Assembly (NCBI GenBank): GCA_011523825.1 | Contig: WTFX01000006.1 | Coordinates: 1-64,000, forward strand | Direction: 5' to 3' | Length of the DNA: 64,000 bases | Source: Microthrixaceae bacterium | Lineage (GTDB): Bacteria > Actinomycetota > Acidimicrobiia > Acidimicrobiales > Poriferisodalaceae | Part shown: positions 52,161-61,882 of the stretch, piece after piece | Position numbering within the stretch: position 1 is the first letter of the stretch | Layout of the letters: every line of letters starts with the position of its first letter | The notes under the pieces: generated by a model | Databases searched by the model: none | The model's input: only the letters and a program-made list of their open reading frames with translations | What the model was told of the DNA's origin: nothing | Program-made: the position numbers and the translations under genes

Positions 52161-53612
52161 ATGGCGTTGGTCGGGATCTTGGGCGCGGGCCTCAGCGGCG
52201 TGGTGATGGGCATCCAGCTCAAGCGTCTGGGCATCGACGACTTCGTCGTCTACGAGAAGCAGTCCGATGTCGGCGGGACGTGGCTGCGCAACACCTATCC
52301 CGGACTGCACTGCGACATCCCGTCGCACATCTACTGCTACAGCTTCGAGCCCAACCCCGACTTCTCGATGGTGTTCTCCGGCCAACCCGAGATCCAGGCC
52401 TACATCAGGTCGTGCGCCGAGAAGTACGGCATCGCCGACCACATCCGGCTCAACACCACCGTCGACCGGGCATCGTGGCAGCCGCACGACACCTGCTGGG
52501 AACTCGAGCTGGCAGGGGGCGAACGGCTCCGCCACCGCTTCGTCGTCTCCGCCACTGGTGGCCTCACCGAACCCCACTACCCCACCCTCGACGGCTTCGA
52601 CTCCTTCGAAGGCTTGGTGTGGCACGCCGGTTCGTGGCGCCACGACGTGGAGCTCGCCGGGCGTCGGGTCGCGGTGGTGGGCAGCGCAGCGGCCGCGGTT
52701 CAGGTCGTTCCGGAGGTGGCGAAGGACGCGGCCGAGGTCTTCGTGTACTCGCGCACTCCCAACTGGGTTCGCCCTCGCCGCAACCGCTTCTATACCGATG
52801 AGGAGAAGGCGGAGCTGGCCACCGACGAGGGTTGGCACCGCGCTCGGCGCCAGCAGTACCGCGACACCATGCTGTGGCAACGGGCGTTCGAGAAGAAGGC
52901 CGACGCCATCGAGGAACTGCGCGCCGAGGTCATGGACCAGATGCGCGCTGCGATTTCCGATCCGGACACGATCGCCGCACTGACACCCTCGTTCGAGCCG
53001 GGATGCAAACGCATCCTGGTCTCCGACGACTACTACCCCGCCCTGGCGCTGGATCATGTCACGCTCGTTCCGCACGGCGTCACCGCGCTGACCCCGAGCG
53101 GCGTGGTCAGCGCCGACGGCACCGAGGTCGATGTCGACGTCGTCATCTTCTGCACCGGGTACAAGCTGGGTGGCCGGGCCGATGGCGGGCCGGCGCTGGA
53201 GATCTACGGGCGCGACGGACTCGACCTGCGGACAGCCTTCGGTCGGGCGCCCGAAGCATTCCGGGGCGTCGCCATCCCGGGCTTCCCGAACTGGTTCACC
53301 GTCGCTGGTGTCAACGGATCCCCAGGCCATGCTCCGGTGTTCATGACGGCCGAAGTCGCCACCAACTACATCGGCCGCTGGATCCATCACCTGCTCGCCC
53401 GCGGCGCGAACGCCATCGAGGCTCGCCGAGACGCCACCCACGAATGGGCCGAAGCCACCCAAGCAGAGCTGCAGGAGATGAGCTGGGCGGGCGACTGCCC
53501 CGGCTGGTACCGCGACCGCAACGGTCGCATCCTGCCGTTCTTTCCCGGCAGCTGGACCCGCTTCCGTCGCGAGATGCGCGACCTTCACCTCCATGCGTTC
53601 GAAGTGCGCTGA
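52161..53612 (+). CDS. Flavin-containing / Baeyer-Villiger-type monooxygenase
   Basis: 483 residues. N-terminal FAD site GILGAGLSGVVMGIQL, the BVMO-like fingerprint FEGLVWHAGSWRHD (FxGxxxHxxxW), NADPH site VAVVGSAAAAVQ and ATGG-type motif CTGYKLGGRA. It probably converts a ketone to an ester or oxidises a soft nucleophile, consistent with the surrounding catabolic genes. Divergent from the acyl-CoA dehydrogenase. Confidence 0.93.
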   Translation: MALVGILGAGLSGVVMGIQLKRLGIDDFVVYEKQSDVGGTWLRNTYPGLHCDIPSHIYCYSFEPNPDFSMVFSGQPEIQAYIRSCAEKYGIADHIRLNTTVDRASWQPHDTCWELELAGGERLRHRFVVSATGGLTEPHYPTLDGFDSFEGLVWHAGSWRHDVELAGRRVAVVGSAAAAVQVVPEVAKDAAEVFVYSRTPNWVRPRRNRFYTDEEKAELATDEGWHRARRQQYRDTMLWQRAFEKKADAIEELRAEVMDQMRAAISDPDTIAALTPSFEPGCKRILVSDDYYPALALDHVTLVPHGVTALTPSGVVSADGTEVDVDVVIFCTGYKLGGRADGGPALEIYGRDGLDLRTAFGRAPEAFRGVAIPGFPNWFTVAGVNGSPGHAPVFMTAEVATNYIGRWIHHLLARGANAIEARRDATHEWAEATQAELQEMSWAGDCPGWYRDRNGRILPFFPGSWTRFRREMRDLHLHAFEVR

Positions 53613-53672
53613 CGGGAAGTCCGTATCTCGAACGGCCGACGAGCGCGGCACCTATCGGCATATGGTGAGCAG

Positions 53673-53891
53673 GTGATGCTCGCCGTCGGAATCGTCCTCA
53701 TCGGTGTCGGGCTCGTCTGCATGATCTTCGGCGGCAGACGTTCGCCGGCGGGACGCGACAAGGTGTTGACGGGCCACGAACTGCTGGATGCGACAGGGCA
53801 ACGGTCGACGCCAGGTGTCTGGCTGGCGTACGCGGGCTACGCGCTGCTGCTCGCAGGCATCATCGTGGTTCTGGTCAGATTGGTCACTTGA
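53673..53891 (+). CDS. Small two-helix membrane protein
   Basis: 72 residues: one helix at the N-terminus (VGIVLIGVGLVCMIFGG), a polar basic loop, and a second helix (LAYAGYALLLAGIIVVLVRL). No family recognised. Its stop codon lies directly in front of a 17-bp tandem duplication and the alcohol dehydrogenase gene starts 50 bases on. Confidence 0.65.
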   Translation: MMLAVGIVLIGVGLVCMIFGGRRSPAGRDKVLTGHELLDATGQRSTPGVWLAYAGYALLLAGIIVVLVRLVT

Positions 53892-53924
53892 CAGCGACTC
53901 CTTGGAGACAGCGACTCCTTGGAG
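53891..53924. repeat. 17-bp perfect tandem duplication
   Basis: ACAGCGACTCCTTGGAG occurs twice back to back, beginning at the last base of the stop codon of the small membrane protein and ending shortly before the ribosome-binding site of the dehydrogenase gene. Confidence 0.95.
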
Positions 53925-53941
53925 TAGCGGAAAGGCCCACC

Positions 53942-54970
53942 ATGCGAGCTGCCGTCATGCGCAACGGTCAGATAGTCGTGGACGAGGTCGAACTGCCCGA
54001 GCCGCTCGATCGTCATGCCGTGCTCGAAACCGTCGCCTGCGGGATCTGCGGGACCGACCTCCACTGCCTTCATCACGCCGATCAGTTCGTTGAGACAGCG
54101 CGTGAAGGCGGCATCGATCGATTCGTGTTCGACACCTCAGTCGACGTCGTGTTCGGTCACGAGCTCGCCGGCCGGATCATCCAGCCGGCTGCCGACGGAA
54201 GCGGGCCGCCGGAGGGCACCGCCGTGGCGGTGATGCCCCAGGCGACACTTCCCCACCGCGTCGCCACCGTCGGCTATTCCAACAGCCATCCCGGCGGGTA
54301 CGCCGAACGCTTCGTGGCCGATGCGAACGCCTGCGTGCCCATCCCCGACGACATGGATCCCACGCTCGGTGCGCTCTGCGAGCCGCTCGCAGTCGGGCTG
54401 CACGCCGTGGCGGCAGTGAATACTGATTTCCCCGGCGGCGCAATCGTGATCGGCTGCGGGCCGATCGGTCTGACCGTGATCGCGTGGCTCAGTTCCCGCG
54501 GCGTCGCACCCGTTGTGGCCGCTGACTTCTCAGCAGCCCGCCGCGGGCTGGCCAGCCGGCTGGGAGCCGACATCGTCGTCGACCCGGCGTCGCTTCCTGC
54601 CGTCGAAGCCTGGCGCCAGAGCGGCGGCACCACTTCGGCGCCGCCGGTGATGTTCGAGTGCGTCGGAGTTCCCGGCATGATCGACCACGTGATCACCGAC
54701 GCTCCCTTCGGCACTTCGATCGTGGTGGCGGGCTACTGCATGGAGACCGACACGTTCCGGCCCGCGATGGCCATCAACCACCACGTGAGCCTTCACTTCG
54801 TGTTGGGCTGGACGCCATCAGAATTCCGGCAGTCGCTCGACGCCCTCGCCGAGGGGACCATCGATGGCGAGGCGCTGGTCACCGGAGAGGTCGATCTCGA
54901 CGGCGTGGCCGGTGCGTTCGACGAGCTCGCCAGCCCCGTCGAGCACGCCAAGATCCTGATCGTCCCCTGA
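53942..54970 (+). CDS. Zinc-dependent alcohol dehydrogenase (MDR family)
   Basis: 342 residues; AAAGG precedes the ATG, and a 5' extension to 53888 is unlikely. Catalytic zinc ligands Cys36 (CGICGTDLH) and FGHELAG; Rossmann motif VIGCGPIGLTV. The four-cysteine structural-zinc loop present in classical ADHs is missing; the corresponding region reads AVMPQATLPHRVATVGYSNS. It oxidises a secondary alcohol or similar; the substrate is unknown. Confidence 0.93.
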   Translation: MRAAVMRNGQIVVDEVELPEPLDRHAVLETVACGICGTDLHCLHHADQFVETAREGGIDRFVFDTSVDVVFGHELAGRIIQPAADGSGPPEGTAVAVMPQATLPHRVATVGYSNSHPGGYAERFVADANACVPIPDDMDPTLGALCEPLAVGLHAVAAVNTDFPGGAIVIGCGPIGLTVIAWLSSRGVAPVVAADFSAARRGLASRLGADIVVDPASLPAVEAWRQSGGTTSAPPVMFECVGVPGMIDHVITDAPFGTSIVVAGYCMETDTFRPAMAINHHVSLHFVLGWTPSEFRQSLDALAEGTIDGEALVTGEVDLDGVAGAFDELASPVEHAKILIVP

Positions 54971-55068
54971 CCGGGCTGCGCCGGTCGCGATTCCCAGACG
55001 GTCGTCGCTCATCGTTCCTCTCTCATCGGTGACGCCACACCAGACTGCGCCAATAGCCTCGGGAGCAA

Positions 55069-56886
55069 GTGCTGTTGGCTGCGTCGGCACCGCCGCTGTT
55101 CACCGAGCTGGCGATCCTGCTGGTTGCGGGGACCCTGATCGCATTCGTGTCATCGCGCCTCGGGGTCGTGCCGATCGTCGGGTTCCTCGCTGCGGGCACG
55201 GTCATCGGACCCAGCGGCGTCGGTCTGATCAGCGACATCGATCTCGTCAACCAGTCAGCAGACATCGGTGTGATGCTGCTGCTGTTCACGCTCGGCATCG
55301 AGTTCAGCCTGGAACGGGTCCGGCGGCTCGCATCGCTGTTCCTGATCGGCGGGACGGTCCAAGTGGGCCTCACCACGGGCATCGTCGCCGCAGTCGTCGC
55401 CGCCTTCGGCGTCGAATGGCGGACAGCGGTCTTCACTGGCCTGCTCGTGTCGCTCAGCAGCACGGCAATTGTGCTGAAAGTGCTTGCCGAGCGGCGAGCC
55501 ACCACGTCGCCCGTCGGCAATGTCTCGGTCGCCTTGCTCATCTTCCAGGACTTGGCGATAGTCGCCATGGTGCTGGCGGTGCCATTGCTCGGCGGCCAGA
55601 CCACCGGCCCCGCCGACGTGCTGATCGCCTTCGCCAAGGCGGCCGGCATCGTCGTGGCAGTGATCGTGGTGGCGCGGACGCTGGTGCCGGCGGTGCTGCA
55701 GTACGTCTCGCGGATCCAGTCGGGCGAGGTCTTCTTGCTGACCGTGCTGGCCATCTGCTTCGGGACGGCGTACGCGACCAGCCTGCTCGATGTCTCGATC
55801 TCGCTCGGGGCGTTCCTTGCGGGTCTGATGGTCAGCGAGAGCCGCGTCGCCGCTCGGGCACTCGGCGAGGTGATGCCGCTGCAGATCCTGTTCTCGGCGA
55901 CGTTCTTCGTCTCGATCGGCATGCTGCTCGACGTCGGCTATCTCGCGCGCAACCTGCCTCTGGTGGTCGGCCTCGCACTCGCCGTGGTCGTCGTGAAGAT
56001 GCTGTCGACCACTGCTGCGGCGCTGCTGGTACGCCAACCGCGGGCGGTGGCACTGTCGGGGGCACTGGTGCTGGCACAGATCGGCGAGTTCTCCTTCGTG
56101 CTCGAACGAGCCGGCGAGGAAGTCGGGCTCGTTCCTGCGGGACTCGCCGACGGCACCGACGCATTCATCGCTGTGACCGTGCTGCTGATGGCATTCAGCC
56201 CCTTCGGCGCGCGCTGGGGTCAATCGCTGGCCGCACGATCCGAGGCCAACCGCCGTGCACACCAGCGCGATCGCCCGCACGACGGCGATGTCCCTGAATT
56301 CGACCCCAGCGAGCACGAAGCACTGGTGGACCACGCCGTCGTGAACGGATTCGGCCCGCGAGCACGCCGCATCGTCTCCGCGCTCGAGCTGGCGCACATC
56401 CCCTACACCGTCGTGTCGCTCGACCCCGAGGCTCAGCGATGGGCCGCCTCGACAGGACGGAAAGTGCTCGTCGGCGACCTGTCCCGACACGTGATCGCCG
56501 AGCGCGCCGGCCTGCGCGATGCCCGGATCGCGCTCGCCGTCGACAGCCCGCCTTCAGCGGTCGAGCAGTTCGCTCGCATCGCCCGCGAGCACAACCCCGA
56601 CATCGCCGTGCTGGCCTGGGCCGCCGATCCCGCCGATGCCGCCGACCTCGAACGCGACGGACTCGTCGATCACGTCGTCGCAGAGCGCCAAGCTGCCCAT
56701 GACGCACTCATCGCCCATGCGCTCGGCCACTTCGAGCTGCCCGAGCCCGACACCGAAGCGGTCACCCACGCCGTCCTCCACAACGAACTCGGCCCCGACT
56801 CAGCCGCCGACGAAGGCACTGACGATGGTGATGACGCCTACCGCCACGAAGGCGACGGCGCCGATCCGGGCAAGTCTCGGACCTGA
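55069..56886 (+). CDS. CPA2-family cation:proton antiporter with RCK domain
   Basis: 605 residues with a GTG start. About 12-13 helices with LLLFTLGIEFSLERVRRLAS, LVSLSSTAIVLKVL, VALLIFQDLAIV and FFVSIGMLLDVGYL typical of KefB/YbaL-like exchangers. A C-terminal TrkA-N-like regulatory domain (FGPRARRIVSALELAHIPYT) follows; its Gly pattern is degenerate for NAD binding. The last 40 residues are acidic. Confidence 0.92.
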   Translation: MLLAASAPPLFTELAILLVAGTLIAFVSSRLGVVPIVGFLAAGTVIGPSGVGLISDIDLVNQSADIGVMLLLFTLGIEFSLERVRRLASLFLIGGTVQVGLTTGIVAAVVAAFGVEWRTAVFTGLLVSLSSTAIVLKVLAERRATTSPVGNVSVALLIFQDLAIVAMVLAVPLLGGQTTGPADVLIAFAKAAGIVVAVIVVARTLVPAVLQYVSRIQSGEVFLLTVLAICFGTAYATSLLDVSISLGAFLAGLMVSESRVAARALGEVMPLQILFSATFFVSIGMLLDVGYLARNLPLVVGLALAVVVVKMLSTTAAALLVRQPRAVALSGALVLAQIGEFSFVLERAGEEVGLVPAGLADGTDAFIAVTVLLMAFSPFGARWGQSLAARSEANRRAHQRDRPHDGDVPEFDPSEHEALVDHAVVNGFGPRARRIVSALELAHIPYTVVSLDPEAQRWAASTGRKVLVGDLSRHVIAERAGLRDARIALAVDSPPSAVEQFARIAREHNPDIAVLAWAADPADAADLERDGLVDHVVAERQAAHDALIAHALGHFELPEPDTEAVTHAVLHNELGPDSAADEGTDDGDDAYRHEGDGADPGKSRT

Positions 56887-56960
56887 CAGGCGCTCGACAA
56901 GCTGCTGACCGACCACGACAGCGAGCCCGGCCACCGCGGCACCCTAGGTCGGGCGTCAAT

Positions 56961-58979
56961 TCACCGGGTCGGTTCGAGGCTGACGAGGGTGCCGTGCACG
57001 GCACTGCAACCCTCGATGTCGGCCGAGTTGGCCTCGTGCAGGGCGTTGATGTTGCATCCGCCCGGCTCGAGCTTGGGCCAGCGCCCCTTGTAGGCCACGA
57101 GCACGCCGCGAGGTGCGATGTCGCCGATGGCTGTCGCAAGTGTGATCTCTCCGGCGCCATTGCGGAGCTGCACCAGATCGCCGTCGGTGATGCCGAGATC
57201 GGCCGCGTCGGCGGGGTGAACGGTGACGGTGGCCGGCCCTGAACGCCGCCCGATCGTCCGGTCATTCGCATGCGAGTCGTTGAGCCGCCAGCGAGATGCC
57301 GGCGTCAGCAGCCGGAACAGACCCTCTGGCTGGGCGGGATCGGTCACCGGCATCGGCACCGGGTCGAGGCCGACCTCCGCCAACGATGCCGAAGCAATCT
57401 CAATCCGGCCCGAAGGTGTGCGAAACCTTCGATCCGCGAAGTAGTCGAACGGCTCCTCGGTCAGATAGACGTGACCACGCTCAGCCAGTCCTTCGAACGA
57501 GAGCCCCAGGTCGAGCCCGTCCAGGAGCCGCTCGATGAGGACATCGTCGGTCTCGTGGAGCTCGGGCTCGTCGTATCCCATCGCCGCGGCGAGCCGGCGG
57601 AAGATCTCCTGGTTGGGCAGCGAGTCTCCAACGGGCTCGCGGACCTTGCGCTGGGCTCCCACGATGGGATTCATGTAGCTGAAGGTCAGATCGTCGAACT
57701 CCAGGAAGCTGGCCGCCGGCAGGACGATGTCGGCGTAGTCGACGGTGTCGGTGGGGAAACAGTCCACAACCACCGTGAACAGGTCCTCACGGCGAAACGC
57801 CTCCCGGAGCCTGAGCTGTTCGGCGGCCGACGCCAGCGGGTTGGTGTTCCAGCTGAACATGGCACCGAAGCGATCGGGATTTTCGAGCGCGCCGGCGAGA
57901 CCGATGTGGTTCATCTGGCGGGCCTCGCCGTTCACGAGCGACGCTCCGGCGAGCTCGTCGAAGTCGGCTCCGAGCAGCGCTGCTGCCACGTTGAGGTAGC
58001 AGATCCCGGCCCCTGGTTTGCCGATGTTGCCGGTGAGCGCGGGCAGCAGGCCGATCGCTCGCATCACGTTGGCGCCGGTGGGCTGGCGCTGCAGACCCTG
58101 GCCCGCCCACAGCAGCGCCGGGCCGGACGCATAGAGCTCGGCCGCTCGCCGGATCTGTTCAGCCGGGACGCCGGTCTGCGCCTCGCCCCAGCTTGGCGGG
58201 CACGCCTCGATTGCCGGGATCACATCGGGGGCGCCGTGCACATGCGCCGCGATGAACTCGTCATCGAACGCCCCCAGGGCCCTGAGCTCGTGCGCCATGG
58301 AGAACGCCAGCGCAGCATCGGTGCCCGGGAACGGCTGGAGGTGCAGATCGGCCCGCACGGCCGTGTCGGTGCGGATCGGGTCGACGACCACCACCTCTCC
58401 GTCGAAGTCGCCGAGCCAGTGCTCGTCCATGTGGGGACCGCTGTGGGAGGGGTTCGCACCCCACACGAGAATGCACGACGAATCCGCAGCGGTGCGGGGG
58501 TCGAAGCCGGCAACCGAGATGCCGAACATCGCCGACCAGGCGATGTGCCCAGCGAGGTTGCAGATCGAGTCTGGCTCGACCTCGGTGGCGCCCAGCCGGT
58601 TGAAGAACCGCATCGGGAACATGAACGCCAGCATCGACAGCGTCCCCGAATAATGGGTGTGAACCACGGCTTGAGGACCGCGTTCGTCGACGACCTGCTG
58701 GGTGCGGTCCGCGACCTCTCTCAGCGCAGCCTCCCAGCTGATGGCCTCGAACGCCCCCTCACCCTTCGGTCCAGCGCGACGGAGCGGCGTGGACAGGCGC
58801 TCGCTGGGGTCCTGCCACACGCCGTTGTACGCAGTTGCGCACTTGGTGCACAGCGTTCCCCGGTTGATCGGGTGTTCCGGGTCGCCGCGCACGATGACCC
58901 GGCCGTTCTTCCCCGGACGCACGACGATCCCGCAGTTGTCGTAGCAGTCACGGGGGCAGTTCGTTCGCAGCTCCGTCAT
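56961..58979 (-). CDS. Molybdopterin-dependent oxidoreductase
   Basis: 672 residues of the DMSO-reductase superfamily, single-subunit type. The N-terminal 4Fe-4S ligands are Cys8, Cys12, Cys16 and Cys44 (CPRDCYDNCG...LCTKC). Molybdopterin-binding segments: VWGANPSHSGP, VVVDPIRTDTA and the C-terminal MPT domain (TVHPADAADLGITDGDLVQL). No twin-arginine signal is seen, so it is probably cytoplasmic. Substrate not deducible. Divergent from the CoA-transferase, with 69 bp between. Confidence 0.93.
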   Translation of the reverse strand: MTELRTNCPRDCYDNCGIVVRPGKNGRVIVRGDPEHPINRGTLCTKCATAYNGVWQDPSERLSTPLRRAGPKGEGAFEAISWEAALREVADRTQQVVDERGPQAVVHTHYSGTLSMLAFMFPMRFFNRLGATEVEPDSICNLAGHIAWSAMFGISVAGFDPRTAADSSCILVWGANPSHSGPHMDEHWLGDFDGEVVVVDPIRTDTAVRADLHLQPFPGTDAALAFSMAHELRALGAFDDEFIAAHVHGAPDVIPAIEACPPSWGEAQTGVPAEQIRRAAELYASGPALLWAGQGLQRQPTGANVMRAIGLLPALTGNIGKPGAGICYLNVAAALLGADFDELAGASLVNGEARQMNHIGLAGALENPDRFGAMFSWNTNPLASAAEQLRLREAFRREDLFTVVVDCFPTDTVDYADIVLPAASFLEFDDLTFSYMNPIVGAQRKVREPVGDSLPNQEIFRRLAAAMGYDEPELHETDDVLIERLLDGLDLGLSFEGLAERGHVYLTEEPFDYFADRRFRTPSGRIEIASASLAEVGLDPVPMPVTDPAQPEGLFRLLTPASRWRLNDSHANDRTIGRRSGPATVTVHPADAADLGITDGDLVQLRNGAGEITLATAIGDIAPRGVLVAYKGRWPKLEPGGCNINALHEANSADIEGCSAVHGTLVSLEPTR

Positions 58980-59048
58980 GCCGCACCCCGCCGCTCATTA
59001 GACCACAGCCGTTGCCGAGCGGGATCCGGCACTAATTTCCGCGTCACC

Positions 59049-61448
59049 ATGACGCTGCTGTCGCCGTACCGGGTGCTGGATCTGACCGACGACCGGGGGC
59101 ACATGGCTGGGTTCATCCTGGCGAGACTCGGCGCCGAGGTGATTGCGGTCGAGCCGCCAGGTGGCACGCCCGTGCGGCGGCTGGGGCCGTTCGACAGTGC
59201 CGGAAACTCGCTGACGCACGCTTCCTATGCGCGAGGCAAGAAGTCGGTCGAGCTCGACATTGCCGCCCCCGACGACGCCGACCAGCTCCGCCGGCTCGTG
59301 GCCGGCGCCGATGTGCTGCTGGAATCCGCGTCGCCCGGCCATATGGCATCGCTGGGACTCGGACCCGAGGCGCTCGCCGAGATCAATCCCGCGCTCGTCG
59401 TCGCCTCGATCTCGCCGTTCGGCCAGACCGGCCCCAAGGCCGGCTGGGCAGCAACCGATCTCACCGTGTGGGCCTCGGGCGGGCCAATGCACATGTGCGG
59501 CGACGAGGACCGCTCCCCGCTGGGCGTCGGCGTGCCGCAGGCGTTCCTGCACGCTGCAGGCCAGGCCGCGGCGGCGGTGACATTGGCGCTGGTCGAGCGC
59601 AACCGGTCCGGTCTCGGCCAGCACATCGATGTGTCGGCCCAAGCCGTGGCGATGAACTCGACGATGTCGTCGGTGCTGTGCTCGCTGGTCAACGCCCCGC
59701 TGACGCTGCGGGGAGGCGGTGGCATCCGCAGCGGACCTATCCGGCTGCGTGTCGTCTATCCGGCCAAGGACGGGTACGTCTCGTTCACGCACGTCTTCGG
59801 GGCGGCCATCGGACCGGCGACGGGCCGGATGATGGCGCTCGTGCATGAGGCCGGCTTCTGCGACCAGGCGACAGCCAGCAAGGACTGGGTCCAGTACGGC
59901 ATGGCGCTCGGCGACGGCAGCGAATCCCTGGAGGACTTCGAGCGGATCAAGGACTGCGTGGCGGCGTTCACGGCGTCCCGTACCAAGGACGAGCTGTTCG
60001 CCCTGGCCCTCGAACGCCGCCTGCTGCTTGCCCCGGTGGCGACGACGGCCGACCTGACGGCATCCGAACAGCTCGCTTCCCGCGACTACTGGGACTTCGT
60101 CGACGGCGAGCGCTTCCCGGGCCACTGGATGAAGCCCGAACCGGGCGACGGTTCGGCCAACCGGGTGCCAGCCGTCGGCGAGCACGGTGCCGAGGTGCTC
60201 GGCGGCGAACGGACGCCGGCCGTCTTCGCCCCCGCGACCCGGGTCGCCCCCGAACGCCCGCTCGAGGGACTCAAGGTGCTGGATTTCATGTGGGCGGTGG
60301 CCGGGCCGACCGTGTCCCGCCTGCTCGCCGATGCAGGCGCCACGGTGATCCGGGTCGAGTCGTCGGTCAAGCTCGACGCCGTCCGCACGTTCCTGCCGTT
60401 CATCGACAACGACCCCGGGCCCGAGAACGGCGCCACGTTCAACAACATGAACGCCGGCAAGCTCGGCGTCACGCTGAATCCCGCCACCGACGCGGGCCGT
60501 GAGGTTGCCTACGACCTGGTGCGCTGGGCCGACGTCGTGTGCGAGTCGTACACGCCGCGCATCATGCGCTCGTGGGGTTTGGACTACGACAGCGTCTGCG
60601 AGATCAACCCCTCGGTGGTCATGCTGTCGAGCTGCCTCTACGGCCAGACCGGCCCGCTGGCCAACTTCGGCGGCTACGGCAATCTGTCGGGCGCCATGGT
60701 CGGCTTCTACAACATCACCGGCTGGCCCGATCGCGCACCGGTGGGCCCCTACGGCGCGATCACCGACTACACGTCGCCCCACCCGGCAACGGCCAGCCTG
60801 CTTGCGGCTATCGACCACCAGAGGCGCACCGGCGAGGGCCGCTACCTCGATTTCTCCCAAGCGGAGGCCTCAGTCCACTTCATCGCGCCGGCCGTACTGG
60901 AGTACCTGCGCAACGGCAACGTCGTGGGCGGGCGCGGCAACGCCAGCGATCATTTCTGTCCCCACGGGGTGTTCCCGGCCGCCGGCGACGACCGCTGGGT
61001 TGCCGTCGTGGCCCAGGACGACGCTGCGTGGCAGACCCTGGCGGGGCTCATCGGGTACGCCGACCTTGCCTCGCTGCCGCTCGCCGACCGGTTGGCCCGC
61101 CGGGAAGAACTCGAAGCCGCAGTCTCAGCGTGGACTGCCGCGCTCGACGAAGCCGATGTCGAAGCGCAATGCCAGGCGGCGGGTATCGCGGCCCATCGTG
61201 TGCAGAACAGCCCCGAACTGGCGGTCGATCCCCAGCTCGCACACCGGGGCCACTGGGTGGATGTCCCCCACTCCACGCACGGCACGACGGTCATCGAGGC
61301 GCCCCGTTTCACGATGTCACGCAGCCGTGTGTGGCCCGAGCGAGCCGCACCTGCACTCGGTGAACACCTCTACGAAGTGCTCACCTCCCATCTCGGCTAC
61401 GACGCCGACAAGGTCGCCGAACTGGCCGCAGCCGAAGCCTTCGACTAG
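59049..61448 (+). CDS. Tandem family III CoA-transferase (CaiB/BaiF type)
   Basis: 799 residues made of two full CoA-transferase domains (about 1-390 and 405-799), each opening with a nucleotide-fold motif (YRVLDLTDDRGHMAGFILAR; LEGLKVLDFMWAVAGPTVSR). Domain 1 has the GPKAGWAATDLTVWASGG region with an Asp where the catalytic residue is expected; the matching part of domain 2 reads GGYGNLSGAMVGF, with no Asp there. Family enzymes move CoA between carboxylic acids, forming an aspartyl-CoA thioester. A longer upstream open frame on this strand is the shadow of the molybdopterin gene. Confidence 0.92.
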   Translation: MTLLSPYRVLDLTDDRGHMAGFILARLGAEVIAVEPPGGTPVRRLGPFDSAGNSLTHASYARGKKSVELDIAAPDDADQLRRLVAGADVLLESASPGHMASLGLGPEALAEINPALVVASISPFGQTGPKAGWAATDLTVWASGGPMHMCGDEDRSPLGVGVPQAFLHAAGQAAAAVTLALVERNRSGLGQHIDVSAQAVAMNSTMSSVLCSLVNAPLTLRGGGGIRSGPIRLRVVYPAKDGYVSFTHVFGAAIGPATGRMMALVHEAGFCDQATASKDWVQYGMALGDGSESLEDFERIKDCVAAFTASRTKDELFALALERRLLLAPVATTADLTASEQLASRDYWDFVDGERFPGHWMKPEPGDGSANRVPAVGEHGAEVLGGERTPAVFAPATRVAPERPLEGLKVLDFMWAVAGPTVSRLLADAGATVIRVESSVKLDAVRTFLPFIDNDPGPENGATFNNMNAGKLGVTLNPATDAGREVAYDLVRWADVVCESYTPRIMRSWGLDYDSVCEINPSVVMLSSCLYGQTGPLANFGGYGNLSGAMVGFYNITGWPDRAPVGPYGAITDYTSPHPATASLLAAIDHQRRTGEGRYLDFSQAEASVHFIAPAVLEYLRNGNVVGGRGNASDHFCPHGVFPAAGDDRWVAVVAQDDAAWQTLAGLIGYADLASLPLADRLARREELEAAVSAWTAALDEADVEAQCQAAGIAAHRVQNSPELAVDPQLAHRGHWVDVPHSTHGTTVIEAPRFTMSRSRVWPERAAPALGEHLYEVLTSHLGYDADKVAELAAAEAFD

Positions 61449-61882
61449 CACCGCACCGACATCTACGACTGACGAGCCGCACCTCGGCTTCAAGCACGGC
61501 TAGATATTTTCCTTGAAAATCTGTCGTTGATTGGTTGATTTTCCAGGTTGAACATGCTGCCGTGGAGTCCCTACATCGACCGGCTGACGAGTGGGCGCTG
61601 CGCACTGCAGTCGCCCACGCTCCGGTGACACTGCTGACCGGCAACGAACCGCTCTGACGAGACCGCTGCGGAGCGTCCCCTGAGCCGCTCCGACGTTCAC
61701 GCGCCGACCACCGTGCGGAGGCAACCGATGGCACTCCACGCGGCCAGGGGGATTTTCGGGCGCTGAATGTGGGTAGGACCATATACAGCGCACATAGGTG
61801 TCGATCCTCATATGCACTGGTGTACAGTCCTGCGACGAACGCAGTCAGCCCTGCGTTCGATACGCGCCGCCTGAGGTCAGTG
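61449..61882 (+). other. Gene-poor spacer before the SwmB-like gene
   Basis: No gene I can support. A TATTTTCCTTGAAAATC segment at 61503-61519 contains TTTTCcttGAAAA, which may form a short stem after the CoA-transferase. A 30-codon fragment (VESLHRPADEWALRTAVAHA then PVTLLTGNEPL, 61563-61657) reads like protein but has no start or family. Parts are lower in G+C than the surroundings. A promoter for the downstream gene may lie near GTGTACAGTCC (61823-61833). Confidence 0.4.

Noticed and set aside
57270..59048. Long N-terminal extension of the CoA-transferase frame
   Set aside because: It is antisense to the molybdopterin oxidoreductase gene; family homology starts at 59049.
61563..61657. A possible toxin or PIN-domain fragment
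   Set aside because: About 31 codons without a start codon or enough motif to support a family.
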